DNA of 64,000 nucleotides, taken from positions 124,001-188,000 of the forward strand of contig NZ_JAGJEG010000006.1 in the NCBI RefSeq assembly GCF_018100905.1. Direction: 5' to 3'. A program made the position numbers and the translations under genes. The notes below the pieces were generated by a model. It saw only the letters and a list, made by a program, of their open reading frames with translations. It had not been told where the DNA came from and made no database searches. Positions within the stretch are counted from its first letter, which is position 1; each line of letters begins with the position of its first letter. Below, one piece after another: positions 55,986 through 64,000 of this stretch. The DNA is from Pseudoalteromonas sp. MMG010. Its GTDB lineage: Bacteria; Pseudomonadota; Gammaproteobacteria; Enterobacterales; Alteromonadaceae.

Positions 55986-57050
55986 TTAAAGTTTTACATT
56001 TCGTTTTAGTAGTGCGTCTTCTAGCGCTTGTTGAAGTGCGCTCATGGTGTTTGGATCAAGTAGCTCCCCTTTAGTATCCATCCACGTTAAGCTCGTGCCG
56101 TTTGATGGTAATTCACTAACCAAAATTTGGTACTGGCCTTGTTCAATCGGTAACTGCTGTGCTTCATCACCCCAAATTGAATCCCAAACACTGCTTTGCG
56201 GCTTATTGTATTGTGCAGTAATCAACCCAGAATCAGGCTTAACTTCTACAATTGTGAAAGACAACCTTTCTAAAAAGCCAGAAAAACGCTCAAACACATT
56301 TTCATAGTTTTGCTGTGTAACTAACGCTGCGTTACCTTTGCTATCAAAGCCCATTGTAAAAGAAATATTACCTTGCGCTTTACGTTTATTTATTTCTAAT
56401 TGACGATATAAAAAGTCATACTCACGAATAACTTGATTAAGCGCAGACACTTCTAATTGTTGCTTAAGAAGATCGGTCAATTCGTTATTTTCACTTTGAA
56501 AATCGATTAATTCTGCACGTAATGATGCAGTACGTTGATGTGACTTTTCTTCTATGAAAAACTTAAAACGCTCTAAATCAGGTTGAGTATCATCTCCCCA
56601 AGACCACCAATTACTTTCAGGAATGACAAGTGCATACCAGTCTGTTGTTAAAGTATTTTTTTGCTCATCAAAGGCTAGCGCCTGCGTGTTATTCGCACTT
56701 AGCGTATCTTTTACTGCACGCCAAATAAATTCATTCAAATCATCTACATAATCATTCTTATCAAAATAAACACGTGATTGTTTATCATTTTCTTCAACCC
56801 AGCTACCTTGCGCTATCGTTAATACCTGAGCAGGCGGACGATAGTTTTTCGCTTCTGGGTTTGTTCCATATTGCGCCACATCCATTTTATAAACAGGGTC
56901 TTCAGCCGGTGTTTCTAATTGTTCAGGCACTTTAACCGACTCATGGGTACGGTAATTACGCTCATTATGAGCGTCGTTGGTGAAAATACTACACCCAGAT
57001 AAACTGACCAATGCACTTACAACAAATGCTTTTGGGATCCAATACTGCAC
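55986..57050 (-). CDS. bamC: Outer-membrane assembly lipoprotein BamC
   Basis: 354-residue lipoprotein of the BAM complex, which inserts outer-membrane proteins. The lipobox LSGC is at residues 16-19. The unstructured N-terminal part that binds BamD (with NYRTHESVKVPEQL) is followed by two helix-grip domains (about 100-220 and 235-345). The start is GTG with a strong AAGGAG. In E. coli bamC follows dapA; here no dapA lies upstream. Confidence 0.92.
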   Translation of the reverse strand: MQYWIPKAFVVSALVSLSGCSIFTNDAHNERNYRTHESVKVPEQLETPAEDPVYKMDVAQYGTNPEAKNYRPPAQVLTIAQGSWVEENDKQSRVYFDKNDYVDDLNEFIWRAVKDTLSANNTQALAFDEQKNTLTTDWYALVIPESNWWSWGDDTQPDLERFKFFIEEKSHQRTASLRAELIDFQSENNELTDLLKQQLEVSALNQVIREYDFLYRQLEINKRKAQGNISFTMGFDSKGNAALVTQQNYENVFERFSGFLERLSFTIVEVKPDSGLITAQYNKPQSSVWDSIWGDEAQQLPIEQGQYQILVSELPSNGTSLTWMDTKGELLDPNTMSALQQALEDALLKRNVKL

Positions 57051-57394
57051 AGATAATTCTCCTTAGCAAACCCTTTAATTGTTTTAACAAGTATATGAGT
57101 GGGTTATACCGATTTGGTTCAGTATAAAATTAATTTAAACTTAACACTTCTATTTGGATAGCAACTTACGCTCGGTTATATACATAAACTGAACACAAGT
57201 CGCAAAATTTTGTCCATGTTACTTTCACACGCCACTAAAAACAAGAAACACTGGACTTAAAACCGCCTAAAGTTGTTGCTGTGTATAGTTTATACGTCTT
57301 TTTGTGTTAAACTTCGCCGCCGTATACAGCACAAAGTTTTACACAAACGCTATTTAAATCGTCAACGTACAAATAACCTAGGTATATTTACTTC
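57051..57394. other. Intergenic region between bamC and gcvR (344 bp)
   Basis: No gene was seen, although in E. coli dapA sits here. The notable element is the long inverted repeat near gcvR, listed separately. The rest, including the bamC promoter side, holds no clear motif. Confidence 0.6.
57301..57347. promoter_or_regulatory. Long inverted repeat before gcvR
   Basis: The arms TTTGTGTTAAACTT and AAGTTTTACACAAA match at 13 of 14 positions around a 19-base spacer that contains TATACA. It ends 47 bases before the gcvR start. It may be an operator or a leader hairpin; which cannot be told from sequence. Confidence 0.45.
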
Positions 57395-57928
57395 ATGACT
57401 GCATTTACAAACCATCAAATTGTCTTGACCGCGATAGGGGATGATAGACCAGGTATAGTCAGTGAATTAACACAATTAGTGAGTGATTGTCATTGTAATA
57501 TTATTGACAGCCGCATTGCTATTTTAGGCCGTGAATTTACTTTTATCATGCTATTAAATGGTGATATGTCTGCCATCAGCCGTATTGAACATACGTTGCC
57601 AACCAAAGCAATGGAGTTAGGTTTATTAACCATGATGAAACGCACTTCAAGTCATGAACCCAGTGAGTTTTGTGCGGGCTATACTTTAGAATATACAGGC
57701 ATTGATACCCCTGGCACACTGAGCAAGGTAACGCGCTTTTTTGCCGATAATCATATTAGCATTTGCTCACTAAAGTCAGACACAGATCAAGTTGAGCAAG
57801 ACACCACTATGCGCTGTGAAATTGAATTTAATATCCCCATTGATGTAGATATAGATAAATTTAAAATTAGTTTTGAGAACTTATCACACACTCTCAACGT
57901 AGATTATATTTTTAGACGAATTCGTTAA
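57395..57928 (+). CDS. gcvR: GcvR, glycine cleavage repressor
   Basis: 177 residues with two ACT domains (about 8-80 and 94-170): VLTAIGDDRPGIVSELTQLVSDCHCNI and GIDTPGTLSKVTRFF. In E. coli GcvR binds GcvA and blocks activation of gcvTHP when glycine is low. There is no DNA-binding domain, in keeping with that role. It is co-transcribed with bcp, 11 bases downstream, as in E. coli. Confidence 0.9.
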   Translation: MTAFTNHQIVLTAIGDDRPGIVSELTQLVSDCHCNIIDSRIAILGREFTFIMLLNGDMSAISRIEHTLPTKAMELGLLTMMKRTSSHEPSEFCAGYTLEYTGIDTPGTLSKVTRFFADNHISICSLKSDTDQVEQDTTMRCEIEFNIPIDVDIDKFKISFENLSHTLNVDYIFRRIR

Positions 57929-57939
57929 GGATTTTTATT

Positions 57940-58425
57940 ATGAATAAAATAAGCCCAATACAAGCTGGTGATAAAGCCCCGGCTTTTAGCCTACAAAATC
58001 AAAATGATGAAACCATTTCGCTAACTGAATTACTTAAAGAACAACAAGTATTAGTGTACTTTTACCCTAAAGCATCGACACCGGGTTGTACTGTTCAAGC
58101 AGAGAACTTACGAGACAACCAAGATGAATTAGCTCAGTTTAACACGCGTGTTGTAGGTATTAGCCCCGACCCAATCAAACGATTAAAAAACTTTGAAACT
58201 AAAAAAGAGCTAAACTTTGATCTTTTAGCTGATGAAGATCATGCGATTGCTGAGGCATTCGGTGTATGGGGCTACAAAAAATTTATGGGCAAAGAATACG
58301 ATGGCATTCATCGCCTAACGTTTTTAGTTGGCCAAGACGGTACCATTAAACATTTATTTGATAAATTCAAAACCAAAGAGCATCATCAAGTTGTATTAGA
58401 TTATTTAGCGTCAGAACAACGCTAA
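57940..58425 (+). CDS. bcp: Bcp/PrxQ-type thiol peroxidase
   Basis: 161-residue peroxiredoxin that reduces hydroperoxides. The peroxidatic Cys is in STPGCTVQAENLRD. E. coli Bcp has a second, resolving Cys 5 residues later (CTVQAC); here that place is Glu and no other Cys is present, so it must be a one-Cys enzyme resolved by an external thiol. Ending motifs GVWGYKKFMGKEYDGIHR are as in E. coli. It is downstream of gcvR in the same operon and followed by a strong terminator. Confidence 0.94.
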   Translation: MNKISPIQAGDKAPAFSLQNQNDETISLTELLKEQQVLVYFYPKASTPGCTVQAENLRDNQDELAQFNTRVVGISPDPIKRLKNFETKKELNFDLLADEDHAIAEAFGVWGYKKFMGKEYDGIHRLTFLVGQDGTIKHLFDKFKTKEHHQVVLDYLASEQR

Positions 58426-58437
58426 CGATAACCCATA

Positions 58438-58471
58438 AAAAAAGCGCCCTTTAATTAAAGGGCGCTTTTTT
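58438..58471. terminator. Strong bidirectional terminator after bcp
   Basis: Perfect 15-bp palindrome with GCGCCCTTT/AAAGGGCGC core, loop AATT and A6/T6 flanks. Confidence 0.9.
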
Positions 58472-58512
58472 ATTTATTCACATTATAATTTATGCAAATA
58501 CTCAACTAAAAA

Positions 58513-59190
58513 CTAACTAATACCCAAATATTTATGAACTTGAATTGATAAACGCCAGTTTTTTGCAATGCAGGTTTCTATTGCCAGTTTAGTCGCTGAT
58601 GTTTTTTGGCTAATTGGCTGTAAATATACCAATGCAGGGTTAACCCCGGTTTTAGCAAACAACGCTTCTAATTCATCAACATGCTTTTGCATTGCGACTG
58701 GGTGCTTAATTTCGTTCGCCCGTTGCATCGTACTTGTCAGTACTTCGTAACCACCGCGCATATTAATTTTTGGTGATACCGTAACCCACGTCTCTTCAGG
58801 AGCTAAAATTTCAAATGTGCCACTGGTTTCTATTTGCGTAGAAAAGCCATGTTCATGTAATAAATTACACACGGGGTTTAAATCAAACATACAGGGTTCA
58901 CCACCGGTTATCACCACATGTTTAGCGCTATACCCTCTTGAGTCAAACAAGGCTAAAATTTGCTGAGCATTGGCATCTGCCCAATGATCTGAATCGGCTT
59001 TTTTCTCTACTGTTTCATCTAGCGATACTTTATATACATTATCAACATCCCAGGTTTGCTTAGTATCGCACCACGAGCAACCAACCGGGCAGCCTTGTAA
59101 ACGTAAAAAAATTGATGGTGTACCAGTAAAACTCGCTTCACCTTGAATCGTTTCAAACACTTCATTAATTTTGTACAAAAGAAATCTCAC
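58513..59190 (-). CDS. queE: 7-carboxy-7-deazaguanine synthase QueE
   Basis: 225-residue radical SAM enzyme in queuosine (preQ0) synthesis. The cluster motif is CPVGCSWC (Cx3Cx2C), preceded by FETIQGEASFTGTPSIFLRLQG. Later motifs are VITGGEPCMFDL and WVTVSPKINMRG. The annotated start is GTG at 59190. A TTG at 59178 would begin YKINEVF, closer to the E. coli start, so the true start is unsettled. It diverges from queC with a 131-base gap, probably sharing regulation. Confidence 0.94.
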   Translation of the reverse strand: MRFLLYKINEVFETIQGEASFTGTPSIFLRLQGCPVGCSWCDTKQTWDVDNVYKVSLDETVEKKADSDHWADANAQQILALFDSRGYSAKHVVITGGEPCMFDLNPVCNLLHEHGFSTQIETSGTFEILAPEETWVTVSPKINMRGGYEVLTSTMQRANEIKHPVAMQKHVDELEALFAKTGVNPALVYLQPISQKTSATKLAIETCIAKNWRLSIQVHKYLGIS

Positions 59191-59321
59191 TTAACCGCTA
59201 GCAACTATTTTGTTACTATATAAAACAAAAGCACGGTACAAAAATTGTTATTTATGCCGTGGCCGTGTAGTATATCGCGCCCTGATATAAACCTCTATTA
59301 AAACTGAAGAGCAAAGCAGAT

Positions 59322-59984
59322 ATGACGCAAAAAGTAGTTGTTATTTATTCCGGCGGTATGGATTCATTTACCGTATTAAATAAAGCCTTACAGCAAGGGC
59401 ATGAAGTTTATGCGTTATCATTTGATTACGGCCAACGTCATGTAAAAGAATTAAAAGTTGCTGCAAGTGTGTGTGAATCACTTAATGTTCCTCATAAAAT
59501 TGTCGATATATCAGCGATAAACCAACTGATCGGTGGCTCTTCTTTAACCGATAATATTGATGTCCCTGAAGGTCATTACGAAGAAGAAAGCATGAAAAGT
59601 ACTATCGTGCCTAATCGTAATATGATTTTGCTATCGCTTGCTGTTGGGTATGCTGTATCACTTAAAGCTAGCCAAGTATATTATGGTGCCCATTCAGGGG
59701 ATCATGCAATTTACCCTGATTGCCGCCCTGAATTTGTAAAAAAAATGGATGATGTTTGTCGTATTGCCAATTACGATGCCGTTGAAATTTTCAGCCCTTA
59801 CTTAAACAGTACTAAAATTGATATTTTAACCGACGGTATTAAAATGGGCTTAGATTACAGCCAAACTTGGACTTGTTATAATGGCCGAGAAAAAGCATGT
59901 GGTAAGTGTGGCGCATGCCAAGAACGTTTAGAAGCATTTAGCCTAAATAACCTCACCGACCCACTTGAATACGAAGTGCAATAA
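59322..59984 (+). CDS. queC: 7-cyano-7-deazaguanine synthase QueC
   Basis: 220-residue enzyme that turns CDG into preQ0 with ATP and ammonia. The PP-loop is [11 protein letters not shown], and the zinc site is [22 protein letters not shown]. Length and motifs match E. coli QueC. Together with the divergent queE it accounts for two sequential steps; queD and folE are not in the window. Confidence 0.95.
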   Translation: MTQKVVVIYSGGMDSFTVLNKALQQGHEVYALSFDYGQRHVKELKVAASVCESLNVPHKIVDISAINQLIGGSSLTDNIDVPEGHYEEESMKSTIVPNRNMILLSLAVGYAVSLKASQVYYGAHSGDHAIYPDCRPEFVKKMDDVCRIANYDAVEIFSPYLNSTKIDILTDGIKMGLDYSQTWTCYNGREKACGKCGACQERLEAFSLNNLTDPLEYEVQ

Positions 59985-60000
59985 TCACTCTGTAGCCAAT

Positions 60001-60028
60001 AAAGAGGCTAATACACCTTAGCCTTTTT
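60001..60028 (+). terminator. Terminator of queC
   Basis: AAAGAGGCTAA pairs with TTAGCCTTTTT (one G-T pair) around a 6-base loop, with a T-run on the plus strand. It lies 16 bases after the queC stop. Confidence 0.75.
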
Positions 60029-60040
60029 ATAATAAACTTT

Positions 60041-60490
60041 TTATAACCAACGTCTAACTTTACTCATGTAGTGTTTATATTGTTCCGGGAACAACCGAAG
60101 TAAGGCTTTTTCTTCAGGTTTTATTTGAAAATACGTAATATAAAAAACAAACCCAACCACACCAATCAACGCATAAATAGAAGTTAGCCAAAAACCCCAG
60201 CCAATCAGTAAAAAAGTGAGCCCTACGTACATAGGGTTGCGGGTAATCTTAAATATCCCAGATGTAACAAGCTCAGAGGTATTGTCAATTTTTTGTGGAT
60301 TTAGAGTTGTTTTAGCCTGTCGAAAACTAATCACACCCGCAATACCAAATATCACACCAATACTTACCGATAACAAAGATAGAACAGTAATAAACGACGA
60401 GTAATCTATTGCGGTTTTAAACGCAATAAGGGCCATAAATAAAGCAAACACAAATAAAACTAGCACTGGGGGAATTTTGTTGTTTAGCAT
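60041..60490 (-). CDS. Isoprenylcysteine methyltransferase-like membrane protein
   Basis: 149-residue integral membrane protein with four or five helices of the ICMT/PEMT-like superfamily. The family core is GIFKITRNPMYVGL and the C-terminal EEKALLRLFPEQYKHYMSKV. These residues bind SAM in the superfamily. The substrate in bacteria is mostly unknown; isoprenylcysteine itself is unlikely. It is a single gene, convergent with queC. Confidence 0.85.
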   Translation of the reverse strand: MLNNKIPPVLVLFVFALFMALIAFKTAIDYSSFITVLSLLSVSIGVIFGIAGVISFRQAKTTLNPQKIDNTSELVTSGIFKITRNPMYVGLTFLLIGWGFWLTSIYALIGVVGFVFYITYFQIKPEEKALLRLFPEQYKHYMSKVRRWL

Positions 60491-60628
60491 AGTGTCCTAC
60501 CAAAAAATGATTACCAATCCTTAATATAAACAATATTTAAACAAATCTGGTTACAAATGTCAGCTAACGAACAATGAGTTTTTAGTTATACTTACTTTAT
60601 TAAATAAAGATTCAGTGAGGAATACATT

Positions 60629-60871
60629 ATGTCGGGTACCACGATGATAGTTTTAATTGTTTTAATATCCGTTGGCTCGGGAGTTATTTACGATATGTAT
60701 AAAAAACATTTAGAGTTTAAGCATAAAACCCTCGATAGCAACAATCAAGCAAACCAACAGCTACACGCGATGCAAGCTCAAGTGTCTGAACTTAAAAATA
60801 GAGTACAAACACTTGAGGCTATCGTTACAGATTCTAGCTTTGATGTAAAAAACGAAATTAATAAACTTTAA
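60629..60871 (+). CDS. PspB-like small membrane protein
   Basis: 80 residues with one N-terminal helix (about 5-22) and a C-terminal coiled coil (about 42-68). The ending KNRVQTLEAIVTD recalls PspB of the phage-shock system (RERIQALESILD). No pspA or pspC gene is near, so it may be a stand-alone relative. It overlaps the convergent gene by 4 bases at their stops. The start follows a GAGGAA site. Confidence 0.75.
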   Translation: MSGTTMIVLIVLISVGSGVIYDMYKKHLEFKHKTLDSNNQANQQLHAMQAQVSELKNRVQTLEAIVTDSSFDVKNEINKL

Positions 60872-61875
60872 AAACGATTAGTATACAAATGCGCATTTTC
60901 TGGCTGTTCTATTCCATGAGCAGCTAAAAAGTGCCCTATTACTTGACCGCAGCCATCAGGTGCTCGGCCACTGTCTATTTCAAAGTTAAGCTGGTTTGCA
61001 TGTTGCTTCCCTAATACGCACAAATCAACCGCCTCTGTTGAGCGCATAGCAATACTTAACTCGCCTATTTTTTCAGCACTGATGTTTTTACTAAAGCGTG
61101 CTAATCCTAAGTATTTAAAGTTTTCATTAACAAAATCATTACTCTCATTGATCAGTGCTGCAATTAGGTCGTGCATAAATTGATTAGTACAACTAACCGC
61201 GCTTAAAAACGACAATGACTTATTATTAAAGTCTTCCAATTGGCAGTCGTCACACGTTAACAAAATAGTGTAAAGACATTGCTCATTGGTGAGAACTTGG
61301 CGCTGCTGTAGCTTAATTTTTTCACCATTAAACCTAGTTTTAGTAATAAAATCAGTGATGTTATCCTGTGGCGTATCTGCAGTTATTAGTTCTGGGTTTT
61401 GTGCCATTAAAGGTAAATCGTGATGGTTATTAAAAGGTGTGCTGCTGCCTTTACTATGACAAAACTGAAACAGCTCTCTCACTTCATGTTCACGCGCTAT
61501 TTTTAATGCTAAAAATGCGGTTTGAATTAATTCAGAGGTAGGTAATTCTTTCTCTACTAACCAACGCCGCCCAAAAAGTAATTTTTTAGCATTGGAAGTT
61601 TGATAGTTATCGGGACTTAATACAGCCACTTGAATATATATTTCGTTATTCTTTTGGGCGGCCAGCACCCTAAAATGCGTAGAAAAATCAATGTTTTCTA
61701 AAATTTTTTTAACACTGTCTAAAGTATGGTCATAGCGTAAAAAGTGTTGCGGAACAACCTGATTGTTATTAGGTAATTGCACACTCGGTGCATAAGCAAT
61801 CGGTTTTTCGTAACTATTTAATACGGCTTCACCTAAATTTAGCGATAAGTTAAATTGACTGTTTTTATCTGACAT
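60868..61875 (-). CDS. Hypothetical protein, 335 residues
   Basis: Not recognised. A soluble protein with no signal peptide. The first 50 residues are polar, and middle stretches contain a Cys pair in TCDDCQLEDF and several His. Repeated motifs were not seen. Its length, codon use and convergent packing with the PspB-like gene support a real gene. It ends 4 bases inside that gene. Its downstream neighbour in minus-strand order is that convergent gene, so it is probably monocistronic. Confidence 0.75.
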   Translation of the reverse strand: MSDKNSQFNLSLNLGEAVLNSYEKPIAYAPSVQLPNNNQVVPQHFLRYDHTLDSVKKILENIDFSTHFRVLAAQKNNEIYIQVAVLSPDNYQTSNAKKLLFGRRWLVEKELPTSELIQTAFLALKIAREHEVRELFQFCHSKGSSTPFNNHHDLPLMAQNPELITADTPQDNITDFITKTRFNGEKIKLQQRQVLTNEQCLYTILLTCDDCQLEDFNNKSLSFLSAVSCTNQFMHDLIAALINESNDFVNENFKYLGLARFSKNISAEKIGELSIAMRSTEAVDLCVLGKQHANQLNFEIDSGRAPDGCGQVIGHFLAAHGIEQPENAHLYTNRF

Positions 61876-61975
61876 AACTCAACCAAACAAATGCGCAATA
61901 TGCGCTGTAAACGTTAATCATTCTACGAGTAAAGTAACGCAGTTAGATCACAATCTACTCTTTAATATAGTAACA

Positions 61976-62647
61976 TTAAATGAGCATTTGATAGTCGGCA
62001 ATAACCTCTTTAAAAATGGCATTCGTTTTCACCATTTTGTTATAGTGGCGTAGTAATTGTTGGTGATATATTACATGCGATGCTTGCGTAAAATCCCACA
62101 TTAACGAACCGGTTAGGGATAACGCATTGTTACTATTAAAACTCACCTCTAACACTTCATAAAAGCGCTTGTTCTCTAGCACAATCTGCTCATGTAACAA
62201 ACCAAACCCTAGCTGCTTTAACCCTTCTCTTAGATGATAAGTATGCAGTACTGGGCAGACTATAAAACGGCTGTTTGCAAGGTTAGTATGATCATTATTC
62301 GCAACAATTTGTTTAACTAATTCAAGCAGTAGTTCACCGCCAACCCCGGCAATAATAATCACGTGTTGAGCATTATCGTCAAGGCGGATATTACCGACAT
62401 CTTGACACAAGACCTGCCAAGATTGCGTTTTATTACAGCTAGGCGATAAATTATTTAATCCACTGAGTTTTTTTGTTAGCTGATGCATAATATCAGGCAC
62501 AATATCAACAAATCGAATTTGCTTTGCTGCATCTCTCGCTAATAAGCTCAGTCCTAATTGGCCATGGTCACAACAGCAGTCCCAAACAACATCGGTTGGT
62601 GCTGTAACCCGCATATTTATGGCTGATAAACGCTTGCTTAATGACAT
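61976..62647 (-). CDS. trmK: TrmK-like tRNA methyltransferase
   Basis: 223-residue SAM-dependent methyltransferase resembling the TrmK family (tRNA m1A22). The N-terminal RLSAINMRV and DCCCDHGQLGLSLL (SAM site), the central IIIAGVGGELLLELV and the C-terminal helical arm fit. In the family the enzyme methylates A22 of some tRNAs. The SAM motif differs from that of Bacillus TrmK, so the exact target is uncertain. The upstream neighbour, a methyltransferase, ends 13 bases before it. Confidence 0.78.
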   Translation of the reverse strand: MSLSKRLSAINMRVTAPTDVVWDCCCDHGQLGLSLLARDAAKQIRFVDIVPDIMHQLTKKLSGLNNLSPSCNKTQSWQVLCQDVGNIRLDDNAQHVIIIAGVGGELLLELVKQIVANNDHTNLANSRFIVCPVLHTYHLREGLKQLGFGLLHEQIVLENKRFYEVLEVSFNSNNALSLTGSLMWDFTQASHVIYHQQLLRHYNKMVKTNAIFKEVIADYQMLI

Positions 62648-62660
62648 TTAACGATGCCAA

Positions 62661-63599
62661 TTAAGCATTTTTCAATGTTGATTTATAAATTAATGCTTTT
62701 AAACTTTTATCAGTATTAATATCAACAAACCCGCTTGTAGCCGCTAAACGTTCAACAAATTCAATGCTATCACCAGTATGCTCTGCTATTAACGCTTTAA
62801 ACTGTGCTTCACTCAACTCAGGGCTATTAGCACATAACAAAAGCTGAGTTTTTTCATTGAGTAATTCAGGTAAACGACGAAGTACTTTTTGATAGTCTTT
62901 GGTTAAAACAAAACTCCCTTTTTGAAAACTCGGCGGATCGACAATAATTAAATCAAATGGGGCTGCTTTTTTTAATTTACCAAATGACTTTAAAATATCA
63001 TGTGGTAAAAAACTGACATTCCTATCAAAACCATTAAGCTGATGATTTTGTTTGCCTATTTTTAATACCCCTTTGCTCATATCCATATTCATCACATGTT
63101 GCGCTGCGCCTTGCATTGCAGCAAGAGAAAAACCACAGGTATAAGAAAACAGATTAAGCACTTTTGCATTGTTGCTTTGCGCCATAACAAACTCTCTGCC
63201 TTGGCGCATATCAGGAAAAATACCGGTATTTTGCCTGCTGGTTAAATCAACTAAAAAACGAATCCCATTTTCTTTTACTACATGTGGCTGTGGTAATTCA
63301 CCATATACCAATTGATTATGGCTATTTACACCTGCGCGCTGTTGATAAACCAATGAAGTAATCAAGTCCGACTGGTTATCTTGTGCCCATTGCCATAATG
63401 TCGCAGTGAGTTCGTCAAGCGTATCTTGCTCAATTTCTTCATACGACACCACAAACAAACAAGGTGGGTAAAAATCTAAATTAATATGACTCAATGCTTC
63501 AATAGTATGTCCTCTACCGTGAAATACTCGACATAGTTCATTATCTGTTATTGGAGCATTGTTTAGCGCGTCAATCAGGGGGGCAAAGTAAGTTGTCAT
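62661..63599 (-). CDS. RlmI-like class I SAM methyltransferase
   Basis: 312-residue methyltransferase of the YccW/RlmI-type superfamily, without the N-terminal PUA domain. The SAM motif is NLFSYTCGFSLAAMQG and the catalytic-type motif IIVDPPSFQKGSF. It is a paralogue of the 31.6 kb rlmI, probably with a different RNA or protein target. It lies 2 bases from uvrB and 13 from the trmK-like gene, so it belongs to one transcription unit with both. Confidence 0.88.
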   Translation of the reverse strand: MTTYFAPLIDALNNAPITDNELCRVFHGRGHTIEALSHINLDFYPPCLFVVSYEEIEQDTLDELTATLWQWAQDNQSDLITSLVYQQRAGVNSHNQLVYGELPQPHVVKENGIRFLVDLTSRQNTGIFPDMRQGREFVMAQSNNAKVLNLFSYTCGFSLAAMQGAAQHVMNMDMSKGVLKIGKQNHQLNGFDRNVSFLPHDILKSFGKLKKAAPFDLIIVDPPSFQKGSFVLTKDYQKVLRRLPELLNEKTQLLLCANSPELSEAQFKALIAEHTGDSIEFVERLAATSGFVDINTDKSLKALIYKSTLKNA

Positions 63600-63601
63600 T
63601 G

Positions 63602-64000
63602 TTAATTTATCAGCTGTTGTTGAAGTTCATGGATTTGATCACGCACCGAGCCGGCTTTTTCAAACTCTAATTCGCTCGCGTAAGCATGCATTTTATTTTC
63701 TAGTTGTTTTATTTCGCTGGCAATTTCTTTTGCACTTAGCACTTTTTTAGATTCTTTACGAATAAGCGTTAAATTATCTTTTGGCGCAGCGTCTTCACCT
63801 ACATCCATAATATCGGTAATAGCCTTCACTAATGCCTGTGGCTCAATATCATTAGCGACATTATAAGCATGTTGTATCTCGCGTCGCCTTTGTGTTTCAT
63901 CAATGGCTTTTTTCATCGACTTAGTTACTTTATCACCATATAAAATTGCGCGTCCTTTTAAATGACGTGCCGCACGACCGATTGTTTGAATTAATGAACG
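63602..64000 (-). CDS. uvrB: UvrB, excinuclease subunit B (5' part beyond window)
   Basis: The last 132 residues of UvrB, the damage-verifying helicase-like subunit of nucleotide excision repair. The window edge keeps the end of motif VI ([19 protein letters not shown]). The C-terminal UVR domain ([13 protein letters not shown] to the end), which binds UvrC, is intact. The annotated frame runs to base 64000 and so is incomplete at the N-terminus. Two methyltransferase genes follow directly. Confidence 0.95.
   Translation of the reverse strand, partial: RSLIQTIGRAARHLKGRAILYGDKVTKSMKKAIDETQRRREIQHAYNVANDIEPQALVKAITDIMDVGEDAAPKDNLTLIRKESKKVLSAKEIASEIKQLENKMHAYASELEFEKAGSVRDQIHELQQQLIN

Overview
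The window reads as ordinary chromosome of a low-GC marine gammaproteobacterium of the order Alteromonadales, most likely Pseudoalteromonas or a close relative. This is inferred from the gene families (BamC, GcvR, Bcp, CysB, MetR, HrpA, RlmI, BepA, SapC, leucine dehydrogenase), the AT-rich base composition, the dense c-di-GMP signalling genes and the gammaproteobacterial gene pairings. No insertion sequence, prophage, integrase or CRISPR array was seen. Two identical tRNA-Tyr genes are the only RNA genes found.

Layout. 0-6.7 kb: 5' part of pyrC, a GAF-GAF-GGDEF-EAL protein, metR-elyC, a NIF3-family gene and a small Lys/Ala-rich protein. 6.8-14.6 kb: minus-strand genes for an exported propeller-amidohydrolase, MtfA, a two-propeller diguanylate cyclase and a CatA-like acetyltransferase. 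14.6-22 kb: central metabolism (leucine dehydrogenase, class I fumarase, pabB-nudL, sdaA, cysB). 22-34 kb: a signalling stretch with REC-GGDEF, an MHYT hybrid kinase co-transcribed with a REC-HD-GYP phosphodiesterase, PilZ plus a single-domain receiver, and also the tRNA-Tyr pair, a YgjP-type peptidase and rlmI. 33.6-44 kb: hrpA, an exported isoaspartyl peptidase, sapC, zwf-pgl and pgi. 44-48 kb: a 751-residue protein joining cysteine desulfurase, persulfide-dioxygenase-like and rhodanese domains, next to a PerM-type permease and a TusA-like carrier. 48-58.5 kb: bepA-arsC-wrbA-DUF2069, an ankyrin membrane protein, a divergent mlaC-like/pagL-like pair, a YjiH transporter, bamC, and gcvR-bcp. 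58.5-64 kb: divergent queE/queC, small membrane proteins, two methyltransferases and the 3' end of uvrB.

How the genes work together. At least five proteins make, break or bind c-di-GMP, including one operon that pairs a phosphorelay kinase with an HD-GYP output. The sugar genes (pgi, zwf-pgl) carry a LacI-type palindrome over a predicted pgi promoter. Two outer-membrane lipid genes (an orphan MlaC and a PagL-type deacylase) diverge from a region holding a perfect palindrome. The most unusual locus is the desulfurase-dioxygenase-rhodanese fusion: it could take sulfur from cysteine to a persulfide and then either oxidise it or pass it on, with a TusA-like protein encoded upstream.

Limits: all functions come from motif and family recognition by eye. 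No alignment, structure prediction or database search was run, and comparisons with named reference proteins are from memory.
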